30,874 nt of DNA from Acanthaster planci. Taxonomy: Eukaryota; Echinodermata; Asteroidea; Valvatida; Acanthasteridae. The first letter of the stretch is position 1, and each line of letters begins with the position of its first letter. The position numbers and the translations under genes are program-made. The notes under the pieces were generated by a model. That model ran no database searches. It was not told the origin of the DNA and worked only from the letters and a program-made list of their open reading frames with translations. Below, one piece after another: positions 10,471 through 27,682 of the stretch. The DNA lies in NCBI RefSeq assembly GCF_001949145.1, contig NW_019091405.1, positions 1,339,300-1,370,173 on the forward strand, in the 5' to 3' direction.

Positions 10471-13400
10471 TTGGCCGTACTCAGGGAAATGTACACATTG
10501 TGACATAAAATCATTTGGAGTATTTTGAATGTACTGTGTAAATGTACATGTACCATGTACTCATATAGATGTGCTGTAGTACTCGTTTTGGGTATGTGTA
10601 CAACATGCACTCATACTCATCAAAATGTACTGGAAAGATAAATTTTCCACCTACTCGTACTCGGACATACATGTATTTGTCAACAACAATGCATAATACA
10701 GCATGGCAAAAAACCCCAAACTTGGAATGGAAGCGAAACATGACTTTTTTGCCTTGACAGTGTGGTAGGAAAGGCACTGAACTGAATTCGCAAAAAACTC
10801 ACAAATTACCAGTAACCCTGTTAAACCCTCCAACTAACAAAAAACAACCATAACTAATTATTTATTCATTCTCTTAGAACGAGATGAAACTGCACTCTTT
10901 AAAGCATGAAGAACTGCAATATGCTGGCAAATGTAACTACTTTTTTTTTTTTTCTCAGAACCACTCACAGGCCAGACAGACAATGTACATGTATCCTGCA
11001 CAGGTGGCTCCCAAAACATGCTTCAGAAACATTGACAATGACATCCACCAATAGTGTAACTCGTCAATCTCACACTGCGTGAATGAAGAAATGGTGCAGG
11101 GAAACACTGACAAATCACAGCTGATTGAGTTGGGATTTTCTTATCTACAGTAAGCAGAACTTTGAAAATCCAAATCCACAGTTCTGAATGTGTTCCACAA
11201 CACTGAGTGCTAAATAAATGCACCTTAACTTGTAACATTGTGATAAAAAGTATGAATTCACTAAGTTTTACATGAGAATCTGTGTACTTGTCTCATGTAC
11301 CTGCAACTTACTTGTACACACACATGAATACCAATAGATACATTGCTTCAGTTCAGATGCCAGACACAGCTACACGTATGATTGTTGTGCACAGCCTGAA
11401 AATTAGGCCAGAGAAGCCTAAGTACATGTACATGTATACCATGAAGCCTAAATATACCTCGGTAGGCCTGAAATCAGCCTGATGTTTTAACAGGGGAAAA
11501 CCCTAAACCTGGCTTAGCCTTTTGCCTATTAACTGGCACTCCTGCTCCCTAAATCCTGTAATTGGACCCTCCCTACACATTACATGTACATCACTGGCCA
11601 TTTTTGCCCTCTCCACAGGGACATTCTCTGGAACATCAAGCCTCTTACATACATTTACATGAACATACATGTACAAAGGGCTCATCCCAAATTTGTGGCT
11701 GTGGCTGGAAACCGTGTGTGGCTGTATGGAGATCAATGGCTGGTTGCTGTAGCCACTTCCCATAGACATGGGTGCTACTCCTAGCCACAGCTGGTTAATT
11801 TAGGCATGGCCTGCAGCAGCTAGGCAGTACTGTCTTACATGTACATCCATCTAAATACTGCCTGAAGGGGCGTGGATTGTGTGAGGTTCTGTGTGAAGTG
11901 TTGAGGCAGACAGGAACGTAAATGTAACACCAAATCAGAAAGCCTGAATGTAGCAAAATCCTTTTACAGAGAGATTAGATTAATTAAGGTGCATGTGAAT
12001 GAGCATACATGTACAGGTGTCTGTACGACCATACATGCACCGTGCACCATGTCAAATTCAAAATACTGAAAAATATTGCACTACAGCAAGCTTATGCTAC
12101 ATGTACAAATTGTACATGGGATTCGACATTCTTTCAATATACGGTACATGATTGGATGTGATACAGTGGTCACTGTAACACACACAGAAAAGTAAAAACA
12201 CTTTCTCCTATCGAAGGAAATAGTCACGTGTCCGACATCTTTAATCTAAGTTATAATGGCCATAAAACCCTTTTTCAGTTCCAATTAGGTACATGTATAT
12301 TATCGCTTCCGTTTCCCTGTGACCGACAGACAAAGTATCACAGAGACTTAAAGTCCCTGTTCAGATTTTTAAAAATCTGTTTCTTAAGTTGGGGATTATT
12401 TAAAATTTGTGTCCATCGACACAGGTCACAGATATCTTTCCTCTAAATGTCAGAGCAGTCCAGATACATGAAGTATCAAGGCAGGAGTTGATATTGTTGG
12501 CAAGCACAAAGGGGGGCGAGAAACTTTTTGTCTAGACCATTTCATGCCATCACTTTAAATACAGACCCCCCCCCAACTGACACTGATTTATGTAGATATT
12601 CGTTGTGCCAAGTACTGTATAGATGGAATGCATTTTGGTTATTGCATAGTGTCACTATAAACTGACAAAAAATCTCGGACTACCCAAACAAAAACACACA
12701 AAATGGATATCTCAAGTGAATTACGGCATAACAATACAGGTATTAAAGAAAACAAAACCCCCAAGCCCTTACTTTCTGTGTGAGTGAGAGCATCTCACAT
12801 TGGTGACACTTCCACTCAATGTACAAAAGCTCAGTCAGTGATGACCATGACTTCCAATCTGACCGGGGATCCCCCTCTGAGAGATTATTTGCAGCCTGGA
12901 TCAAAATTATACAAATACTCTGGTACATCTGAAGGATACAGGTAATAAGGTAAACAGGCACTTTGCGGCTTGAGTTAAGACTAACATGGCAAGAAAAGAT
13001 GGACTGACCCCTGCATCGCCACTGACTGACATACAACGCCTGTCTTTGGCTTTCCGCACGGCGAAAAACCATTCTGAAGAACAGGGTCTCTCGAGTCGCC
13101 AACCATTTTAATCTTTCCATTAGAAAGTTATGGGCCATAGTGAAAAGTGGAACCTAGTTTCTTCGACAGTGACATCTTGTCGACTGATAATTTAATGCAA
13201 TGATGATACTGACTGACTACTGCTCATTACAACACTGTGTTGCTTCAAGTGGGCCAATGATAAAAGGTAAATTGTTGCAAAACCCATGTGGGTCAGTGAA
13301 ACCTATGTTGCATAGGTTATGTGTACATATATGTACGTGCAACAGGTGAATTGTAGAGTATTCAATTTAGAAGAGCCAGGGATAACACCATAGTCAAGTT

Positions 13401-13784
13401 CATTAATCATTTCCTCTTATGCTACCTCTTAAATATAGAAGTGTCCTCAGTTGTTCATCAAACTCGCCAAAAAAACCCAAAACAGAACAAAACAGCGCTA
13501 GAAAAATGAAAGAGGTAATTCACTGTATGCAAACCCACCATGATGAGCATTTCAATAAGCTACAGGCAGGGCGGCAGAAGAAAGATCTTCAATTTCAGTA
13601 TGGCTTTAGCATGCTGTGCAGCATGCCCTGCCTACACCCACGGTACCATTACACAAATACTTCTGATTTCATAAGACATCTGTACAAAAATATTGTTACT
13701 TATTAAGTATTTTAGAATTTCAGTCATCACCCTTGTTGTCTTCTTTAATTCTCTGTGGCAGTACAAATGATTTTACACAATTTG
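10471..13784. other. Gene-free stretch downstream of NANP
   Basis: No recognised gene. A 131-codon minus-strand open frame at 12743-13138 has no family resemblance and no supporting context. TACATGTA-type palindromes are frequent, for example near 11421-11440 and 11650-11675. A palindrome GCATGCTGTGCAGCATGC lies near 13609-13626. Confidence 0.4.
11751..11770. repeat. Short dispersed repeat shared with 29863-29884
   Basis: AGCCACTTCCCATAGACATG here matches AGCCACTTCCCATAGACAcatg at 29863-29884. Both copies have GTGGCTG or AGCCACAGC sequence nearby, so they may be pieces of one dispersed element, but I cannot define its ends. Confidence 0.4.
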
Positions 13785-13790
13785 TTTATT
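13785..13790 (-). terminator. Candidate poly(A) signal for NANP
   Basis: TTTATT on the plus strand gives AATAAA in the NANP direction, 615-620 bases after the stop codon. It is the first canonical AATAAA I find downstream of the gene. A TTGTGT tract follows it. A more distal alternative lies at 3252-3247. Confidence 0.35.
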
Positions 13791-14404
13791 TGCACTGCAA
13801 GCACATTGCACAAACTCACACACTTTCTTTAATATGTAAATATCTGTCAAAGTAAGCCTGGCTTATGAAATGGAACCTTTTTCTCAAGTTTTGGCAGGAA
13901 ACAACTTTGGAAGGGAAAAAAGAAAGAAAAACAAGCTAAACTCTTGAAAATCCACTATATCCAAAGCCAGACTGCACGATTCTCATTGAAATACATCACT
14001 TCTAATTACATCCTACAGGTGGGTCTGAAGCTTTAACAATTTGCACTAATTCCTTTTGTTTAAAATACAATAATCAAGTTTGGTTTTAACAATGAACCAA
14101 AGCCTCCAAATTTTTGGTCAACTGGTAAACTGAATGTGCATCTCAAATCACATGCAAGGTGCTTCATACATGTAAGCTGGTGATGAACATTTCAATAACA
14201 TGATTTCATAGTTGGTATTTTACTACTTCAAATTCTTGTACTTTTTCTGTTTAGATTTGTTAACCATGCATGAATCATGACTCGCCAATTTAGCTCCCCC
14301 TAAAGGTTATTTCCTTTTTTTAAATACTTGTAAACAGTGAAGCCAAAATTGTGGTACAACCCTGTCCCATACGTACGTGTACTCTGTATGCATAGTTAAA
14401 CTTT

Positions 14405-17400
14405 TTACTGAGATGTACCTGCAGCAACAGAAGTGTTGATGTCATCTAGAACCTTGTCGATTTCCATGACGGAGGCAATACTGTAGTTGGGGCTGGGGAA
14501 GAAAATCTCCTTATTCTGCTCTTTGGGGTCGATCCAGACGGTGGCCAGGCAGCCGGCATCCAACCCTCCTTGGATGTCGGTGCTCAGACAATCGCCCACC
14601 ATGATGCAATGCTCAGCCGGTACATCCAGCATCTCGAAGGCTGTGCGGAAGATGGAGACGTCTGGTTTGGGGTGGGGTTGCTCTCCGCTGACGATGATGC
14701 CGTTGAAGTACTCGTCGGCACCACAGCGGGCCATCTTGAGCCGCTGGATGGCCGAGGGCCCATTGGTCATCAGAAGGAGCTTGTAGCGCTGGCGCAGCCG
14801 GCGCAGGAGCCCCTTGACCTCCTCGCTGAAGGTCATGTGGTCCAGCCGGCCACTCATCCAGGTGCGATAGAGGAGCACGGCGGCGTCCTTTGGGTGGTGG
14901 CTATTCAGGGCTCGCTGCCAAAGCTCAGTGCGCCACTCGTCCACTGGGATCACCTCGTTGGGGTCCTTCTCAGCCTCTGCCAGGTACTTGCGGAAAGCAG
15001 CAACCACATCATCGGCGTCAACTTCGGCAAACTGGGAACGCAGGACTGCTTTAACCTGTAAGCAACACTCTGTCGTTACTAACTGTGAAAAATGTGACGG
15101 CCACTTTCACTGGAGTTATTCTATCACAAAACTCAGAAATTAATGCAAGTTGACACTAAGGGTGGGAATTCACGTTTACTTTAAATAATGTTTACAAAAA
15201 GCTTCCCACACCGTTATTAAAAATTTTACAGAGGCTGATACTGCCGACCTCGGCGTTTTCATTATTATACACCTGAAGTTCAACAGTGCACATGGTCCAA
15301 CCAGTGTAAAAATATAGATTGATGTCGGGGCATTTAAAGCAAGCAATGTTTTTCCTCTTTAAGTACATGGATGCCGAAAGGGAAAAAACAGTAACAGGCA
15401 TGTCCAGGCACCCGACAGGTGCTGTAAATGCATAATTCATATTGTTACTGTATTGACTAGTAATGAGTTGCGTGCCTACTTTGCTAGTGCCCTCGGCACG
15501 TGTGTTGAGCATGCATATTAATGACATTCAAATTTCATTTTCATTGCCTTGGTTGGTAGGCATTACTTTCAAAATGGCAACATCCACAGTCAGCATATCA
15601 GTATTACAGACAAGGTTTTTCAAGGCCCCATACATCGGAAAATATACGCCTTTAGAAAGCTTTAAGTGTAGCTGCAATGAATTTTTCTTTGACGCAATTT
15701 TTTTGCACCATTGTACTTTTCTTTAGTGTATGAAAACTCTTACACACTCCTATTTGGTTAAATGTACTAAAAAGTGCACATTTTTAAACAATCAATATTA
15801 TCCATGTTTTCCTGGACAACTGAGGGCGCTGTTACTGTGAAGCCATCTAAGGAAGACATGGGTTAGTGCATAGGTGTTTCCGTTCAAATTGTGAACCTAG
15901 AATTTACTAACTGAAACATTTCTGAGAGGGGGATTAATGGATTCTTATTGCTATGCACATAAACAACATTGAATTAGCAAAGAAAAGAGAAAACTTTGTC
16001 CAGGAAAATCTACTAAAATGCAGGACTTTTTTGAGTACAAACCAATATAACATTTAGGATTCTTCCTGAGACATCATCACAGTTTTGTCATGAATATGGA
16101 AATACTTATTAGCATTTGAATTTAAATTATTAGTATTTAGATTTAAAGTAGGGTTTTCAGGTCAACATTTTTTATAGGGTGTACGGAGCTGTTGTTGGTG
16201 TCAAATGATAAGAAATGAAAGTTACATTAACATGCTTTTTAAATGAACTTCATCGGCCATTTACATTTTGAGTTTTAACATTTTTAGTGTTGAGATGATG
16301 CCCACACTGCGAAGACATTTACAGCATACAGGATAAGCCATGAATGTGGCCCCAAAACAATTAAAAGAACAAGTTGTAAGTGACAGCTCTCGATGAATTG
16401 ACCTCGCGCACACACATGTGAGGTCGAAATCCTTGGTCAAAAGAGCTAAGGAATAGCTGTGAAAATCTCATTCTCTGCGCAAAACTATGCATAACATTGA
16501 CGTCAAAATCACATATGTACTAGAAGAGACATGTAAAATTCATGTAATGATTCCACCATGTCCACTTACTTCGATATTTGAGGATGTGTCCCTTAAAATT
16601 GATACTTATTGTCATTTACCTGGTAACTTCCTTCATAGAAAAGTTTAGGGGTTGGATAAACATGTGATTGCAGATTAAACCTTCAGGATTACAATGAAAT
16701 CAGTCAATCTGTTGATCACATTGTGTGTGATCACAGATAAGCCATAAAAGTTGGGCATTTCGTTTTTCCAAGCAGTAAGCACGGGCTGCCTGCATGCTTT
16801 CGGAAGTTTCCCGGATGAACGGGGAGGAGCAAAGGATATTATTATTCATTCATGAATTGCTAGGTAATCAAAGGAGTATCCAACGGCTGTTTCAATGACA
16901 TGTTTGGAAAGATGAAACTCAAAGCATTCGATAGGTGTGAAATTCTTACATACACAATTTAAATAGTCGCCTGTTTCATGAGTAAAAATTGTGAGATTTA
17001 GGTGGCACAGCATACGTAGCCCCGCACGCATCTTAATGTACGCCATGTGAAACTGAAAACCCTACATGTACATGATGTATTTAGGCCTAAAGGGGAAATT
17101 TCTGTTTTCTTCCCAAACATTGCCAAATGTGAGTAAACCGGCTTACAATCAATATCTGCTATTCTCATTAGATTCGCATTAGACTGAGGCGCCAAACGAA
17201 AAATAGGCCAAAGTACAGAAGTAACGAGGCCTAGGCCTAACTTCACACCGGCTCCGGCTGACCATGTCTTTGACCACAGCTGACTCCAGCTGACCGGTCA
17301 TGCAGGTCATGCAGGTGCCGCAGCTCAGCTGAGCTCAATCTCGACATCAATTTTGGTATTATTACTTTAGGCCTATGATCACAACACTAAGAGATCTTCT

Positions 17401-17555
17401 CTATTTTTTAAATGACAGGCCTAGGCCTAAATAATCTCCCAAGTTCCAATGTGACATTTTACCTGTTTAAAAGCAAAAAAATCGGCATTTCTTGTATCAA
17501 TTAGCGTGTTGTCTAAGTCGAAAATTATTGCCGACACTTTCCCCGCAGCCGCCAT
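14405..17555 (-). CDS. NANP: N-acylneuraminate-9-phosphatase, two exons, complete
   Basis: NANP removes phosphate from N-acetylneuraminate 9-phosphate, the last step to free sialic acid in the cytosol, using Mg2+. Exon 1 is 17463-17555 and exon 2 is 14405-15055; the intron has GT-AG ends in phase 0. The 247-residue product is almost the length of the human enzyme (248). It has the haloacid dehalogenase motifs in order: FDLDNT with nucleophile Asp13 and Asp15, LLLMTNG with Thr128, Lys161 in PHPKPD, and MVGD...TDIQGG with Asp186 and Asp191. The region between motifs I and II is the helical cap. The start is the ATG at 17555, in a AAAATGG context. Exon 2 is clearly more GC-rich than its surroundings. 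The gene is divergent from RAD51. The residue match through motif IV makes NANP more likely than another HAD phosphatase. Confidence 0.95.
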
Positions 17556-17672
17556 TTTGGAAGATTACCCATAAAACACCTGCAATGATGGCGTAATTGA
17601 GTCGAGTCCATTTAAACTACGGGAATGACCAATTTCACAAATGGAATCCAACGATGTGTTGATGTCATTCTT
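17556..17672. promoter_or_regulatory. Probable NANP/RAD51 bidirectional promoter with YY1-type site
   Basis: The start codon of NANP (minus) and a likely 5' noncoding end of RAD51 (plus) are only about 120 bp apart. CCGCCATTTT (17550-17559) covers the NANP ATG; in the NANP direction it reads AAAATGGCGGC, the YY1 core as often found at transcription starts of housekeeping genes. A second GATGGCG lies near 17588-17594 and a GACCAAT box near 17627-17633. GTAAGTAT at 17673 is a good splice donor for a RAD51 leader exon. No TATA box is obvious. Transcription start sites are not visible from sequence alone. Confidence 0.5.
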
Positions 17673-19164
17673 GTAAGTATGAAGCATTGTTTAAGTAAAG
17701 ATTAAATAAAGATTTTTATTATGTGGAAGAGAATCATTTGAAAAGTTGTCCTTTTATTATAGCAGGGTAAAGCCAAGATAAAAACTGACACGGCTTACCC
17801 TCCAAGTCGTTACCTTATAAAAATGGTTAGTGCTGTTCTCGAACGCGCGGGCTGTCTGAACTTGTTTTCCTCAGTACCCCTACTGACTATATTACATGAT
17901 TACTTACTAGTTGAAGTGTAACTTTAGACAATTCACGAAATAGGCTTTATTTCTTGTACAAGTTGTAGGGTTTTTAGGATCTATTATCAAAATTGGAACA
18001 GTATAAGTTCTTAGGTAAGGGACCACGGTAAGACTGTAGAAAGCGGCTTTACTTATCTTTGTACGAGGGTGGACTAGGCCCTATGCAAAATTGTAATTTG
18101 TAGCACTTAGGCTAGTACACCATCATCATACATGTTGTAGCCTGCATGTACATGTACACTGCACGTGCAGATATTATACCTAAGTATGTGAGGCCTGCCG
18201 CCTAGGCCTAAAGAGACATCTGTAATCTTGAATATCTGAAGACTCAAGTTATTTAGGCTTGTTCAGCATAATCTTGACTCTTGCACAGATTTATTGTATC
18301 TCCCCTTAGTTGGTTAGCCGGTCATGCCAGGCCTGTAAGAAAGCTGTAGTTATACTAAGTTATAGGCCTAGGCATGGTAGGTCTTTCCCGGCTCAAATGC
18401 AGTAACCATGGTCCATGCCTCAGTAGGCCAACGATAAATTTGTGCAAGTTCCACAACTGCAAACAGCCTTAAACATACTTAACTGTCGATCCTGACATTT
18501 TTTAAGTTTGGTGTGTTTGGTTGTAATTTGGCAATCTTTGAGCCATTGAAATTAATTTTTAGGTGCACAGTACTGCTTGCCTGCCATTTTGTAAAAATTG
18601 GCCTAGGCCTACCGCCCAGTGTGTTTTTTCCGCCAAAAATTAATTCTAACGTTAGACAAATTTGTCGCCAAATTAACAACCTAAATGAACAGGCATGGTT
18701 ATTTTGACTTCAAGTGAACAGTGAAAGTTTTTTAATGCACAATTATGACAACTTGTACATATAGCCTACCTATGGATGTGTACTGCACGATAATATCACA
18801 TTTGAGTTGTCATGGCTTCTGACTTGTAATGATGATGTCTCTCATATTAGCATAACAAATGTCACTTATTGTTGTAAAACATCAGCTTTTCTGTTCGGGT
18901 GTGTCTTCTTTTATCTGTGGTACTCAATTCACTTTGTTTTTGAAGAAGTCAAATTTATAAAATAAAAGTTTTTCTTTTGACCAATTTTGTTCCAGTCTGA
19001 GTGATGTGCATCTGGAAATTGATTTGAAATGGCGTGGACTAGCACTGTTCAGGGTTTAGTTCTGATGCTGATTGTCTAACTTCTTTTCTTGTACACATAC
19101 TTTGTACTTATTTTTTTTGAAGTAGGTATTTTGAGGATTTGTATTTAACGACTGAGTCTAAGAT
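17673..19164 (+). other. Putative RAD51 5' UTR intron and leader
   Basis: A consensus donor GTAAGT begins at 17673, and the acceptor TATTTTTTTTGAAGTAG ends at 19124. This would leave 40 bases of leader (19125-19164) before the RAD51 ATG. Human RAD51 likewise has a noncoding first exon, so the model is plausible but unproven. The interval contains several AGGCCTAGGCCT-type palindromes (near 18200, 18363 and 18600) and a CpG-containing GAACGCGCGGG at about 17839-17849. Confidence 0.4.
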
Positions 19165-25105
<5,941 letters not shown>

Positions 25106-27682
25106 ACAGATTCAATAACTACCTCACCAGCCTACTTAAAATAGTCCCTGCGTATCCCTAGACTGGAAGGTGAAGGCCAAATAAGGCTTCTTTTAAGCCT
25201 CCCCCCCTTTTTAAAGCTCTGTTAAAGATATTTTCTGCGGTTCATGTTGCCTTTGAAGTCGGGAAATATTTCAATTCCAAAGGCTAAGGCTCGTTATTAT
25301 AAGAGCTTAGCCAGCAACTTCCCTTGATAATGGAAATGGCGATACAGGACTTTGCAATGAGCATCAACTCTTTAGATTACTCCAGCCAGGTGTCTACCAC
25401 TGTAGACTTTCTTGTGGAACCTCCTTTCTTTGTAAAAGTCTCCAACTCCATAATGTTATAGCCCATGTGAAGTCGTGAGACTGAGATTTCTACAGACCGA
25501 CTTCTAAGTGGTCCTATAGTCCAGATGTTGCTCTTTGTTCCTTTCCACAAGAGAGTCCCTGCCCTCATGTAAAATATGTTTGTGACACTGAAACCTGTCA
25601 ATTGGCCTCGGAAAAATGAGGTTTCTAAATCACTGCTGTCATTTCCCGAGTGACAGGTGAGCACGGTGATTTATGTTTTTGTCAGTTTTGTCCATTTTGT
25701 TTGCACAGTGAAACAGTACACAAATAAGCCGTTTACAGTCAAATATTTGGCAGAAGTGAATGAGTGTGCGACCAACAATTGAAATGTACTGGCCAAGCCA
25801 TCAAAGATCGCCATTATTCTTTGTGAAATGCCACGGTCAAAACTACTCTAAACACTTTAGTTAATAGCAGATAAGCATGAAGCTTTCTCCTAACCCTTGA
25901 GTAATTTGTGATAATGACATCTGATTTGATGATCAAGTCACACCGTTTAAAGCAAGAATAGAGACTTGTTTAACTCGTAATTAAATGCTTTGTCATGTAT
26001 ACATGTTTTAGATTTATTGTCATAAGCATATCGGTTATTTCATCCCTGAGAGACTATTTGGAGACCGGGGAAATTGCAGAGTGTATATACTGTACAATAA
26101 CATTGACAGACACGCACTTATTCAGTTCAGTGAACGGACATCATCCCCAGAGATGTTGTGAATAAAACACACAGGAAGACAGTACAAGTAAATGAAAAGG
26201 CATCAAGTGGTTAGCTGTGTTTGATAATTGAACTCTGTCCAAAGGGGAAAAAATAAAACCTGTAATGTACAAATGAATATACCCAGGAGCTATACCAATT
26301 TTAGTTAAGAAATTAGAATAAATAAATCACACCCAGATCTACATGTTCTTGTACTTTTGAAACAGTCACATGACTAGGAAATGTAATATTTATTGTAATT
26401 CCACTAAAATTACAGTTACATGTTTCCTACCACGTGCCAGAGATAAGCTGTAGCGCTTTGACAAATTCAGAAAGAGTGCCATCTTAATTAAGAAACACGA
26501 AATGTTATCTTCATTTGAACTGCATTACTTTAATAAGAGACTTGAATTTGATGTCTTGTTTTCTATAAAATAAACAGATGCAGCTATAAAAAAAGAGTTG
26601 TCTGAGATATTCATGGATATTGGCAGTCAAGCCATCTGAACAAGTCACTCTTGCAATGTTTAAAATAAAATTAGGTTTAAAGGTATGACATGAGACCCAT
26701 GACATACCTGGAGGGCAAATAATTTTTAAAATTGTTAGTATTGTTCAATAAAAAAAGAAAATGGGCAATAAAAACCTGGGAAATGAAGGAAGATGTAACT
26801 CATTTTAGGCTGCTAAGTAACCCTTTTCAACGGTTATTCGCACCTTTATTCATTACTTAGCGGTGCCCTGACTGCTTAGGACATGAGAACGTAACATTAC
26901 TACTACAAATACAGTCGGTCCTTGATGGGTTCCACACTGATCATACTAGGTATGCCCACAGACAAGTCATCAGAAGTCAAGTATTCAACCACATTTCATC
27001 AAACCAAGAGATCTGTCCAAATAAACACTGGCATGCTTTCACAACTTATCCAATGTAAACTGTGATCTGACTTGTGACCAATTTGATTACAACTCGGTAA
27101 TTCCACCAGAAAAGTGGAAATGTGTTATTCTGTTACCACGATCACTGTCACTAGATCATTATAATTCAAAATAAACCCTAACAGTCCCACATCTTCCAAT
27201 TTCAATATGAATTTTACATACACCCAAGGGGGTTAGGGTTAAAAGAGGCTTTCAAAAAGCGAAAGTAAAAACGTAATGTTTAACCACCTGAAATTACCAC
27301 TTCCATTTTTTAAAATTGTTTCATGTATGAATTGTGAAAAATAAGGAGCTCAGTATCAGAATCACACTTTTCCAAAGATTTACTGACACTTTTTTTCACT
27401 TTTTTGTGGAACTGCCCATCTATACCATCCCTTAAAATCCATCCCACATAAATTCAGAACAGAGCATTTCCCCTACCCCCATTCCCACCCTGTCCCAGGC
27501 AAACTATTCTTCTTCCATACGTTGTTTGGCTATGATTATCATACACATGTAGGCCAACATTTACATACACTATATTATAGCTCACTCTATATTAACTACT
27601 ATGCAAGGCGGAATTATGCATTGATCATAAGCTGCTAAAACATTTCTTATGTCGGTAGGCATCATAGTAACCGTTACATCAG
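25106..27682. other. Tail-to-tail interval between RAD51 and ZFYVE19
   Basis: The two stop codons are about 2.6 kb apart. Plus-strand AATAAA signals at 26161-26166, 26252-26257 and 26317-26326 could end RAD51 with about 1.1-1.2 kb of 3' UTR. A minus-strand AATAAA (TTTATT at 26845-26850) could end ZFYVE19 with about 0.8 kb of 3' UTR. A 95-codon minus open frame at 25377-25664 has no recognised similarity. I see no other gene here. Confidence 0.4.

Noticed and set aside
12743-13138. 131-codon minus-strand open frame
   Set aside because: No recognisable domain, no coding-like neighbours and no clear splice context; length is compatible with chance.
14570-15061. 163-codon plus-strand open frame
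   Set aside because: It is the antisense of GC-rich NANP exon 2, which has clear HAD motifs on the minus strand.
25377-25664. Possible ZFYVE19 last exon on the minus strand
   Set aside because: The phase does not fit the preceding exon and the sequence lacks the expected EGHD motif; the true last exon is at 27683-27758.
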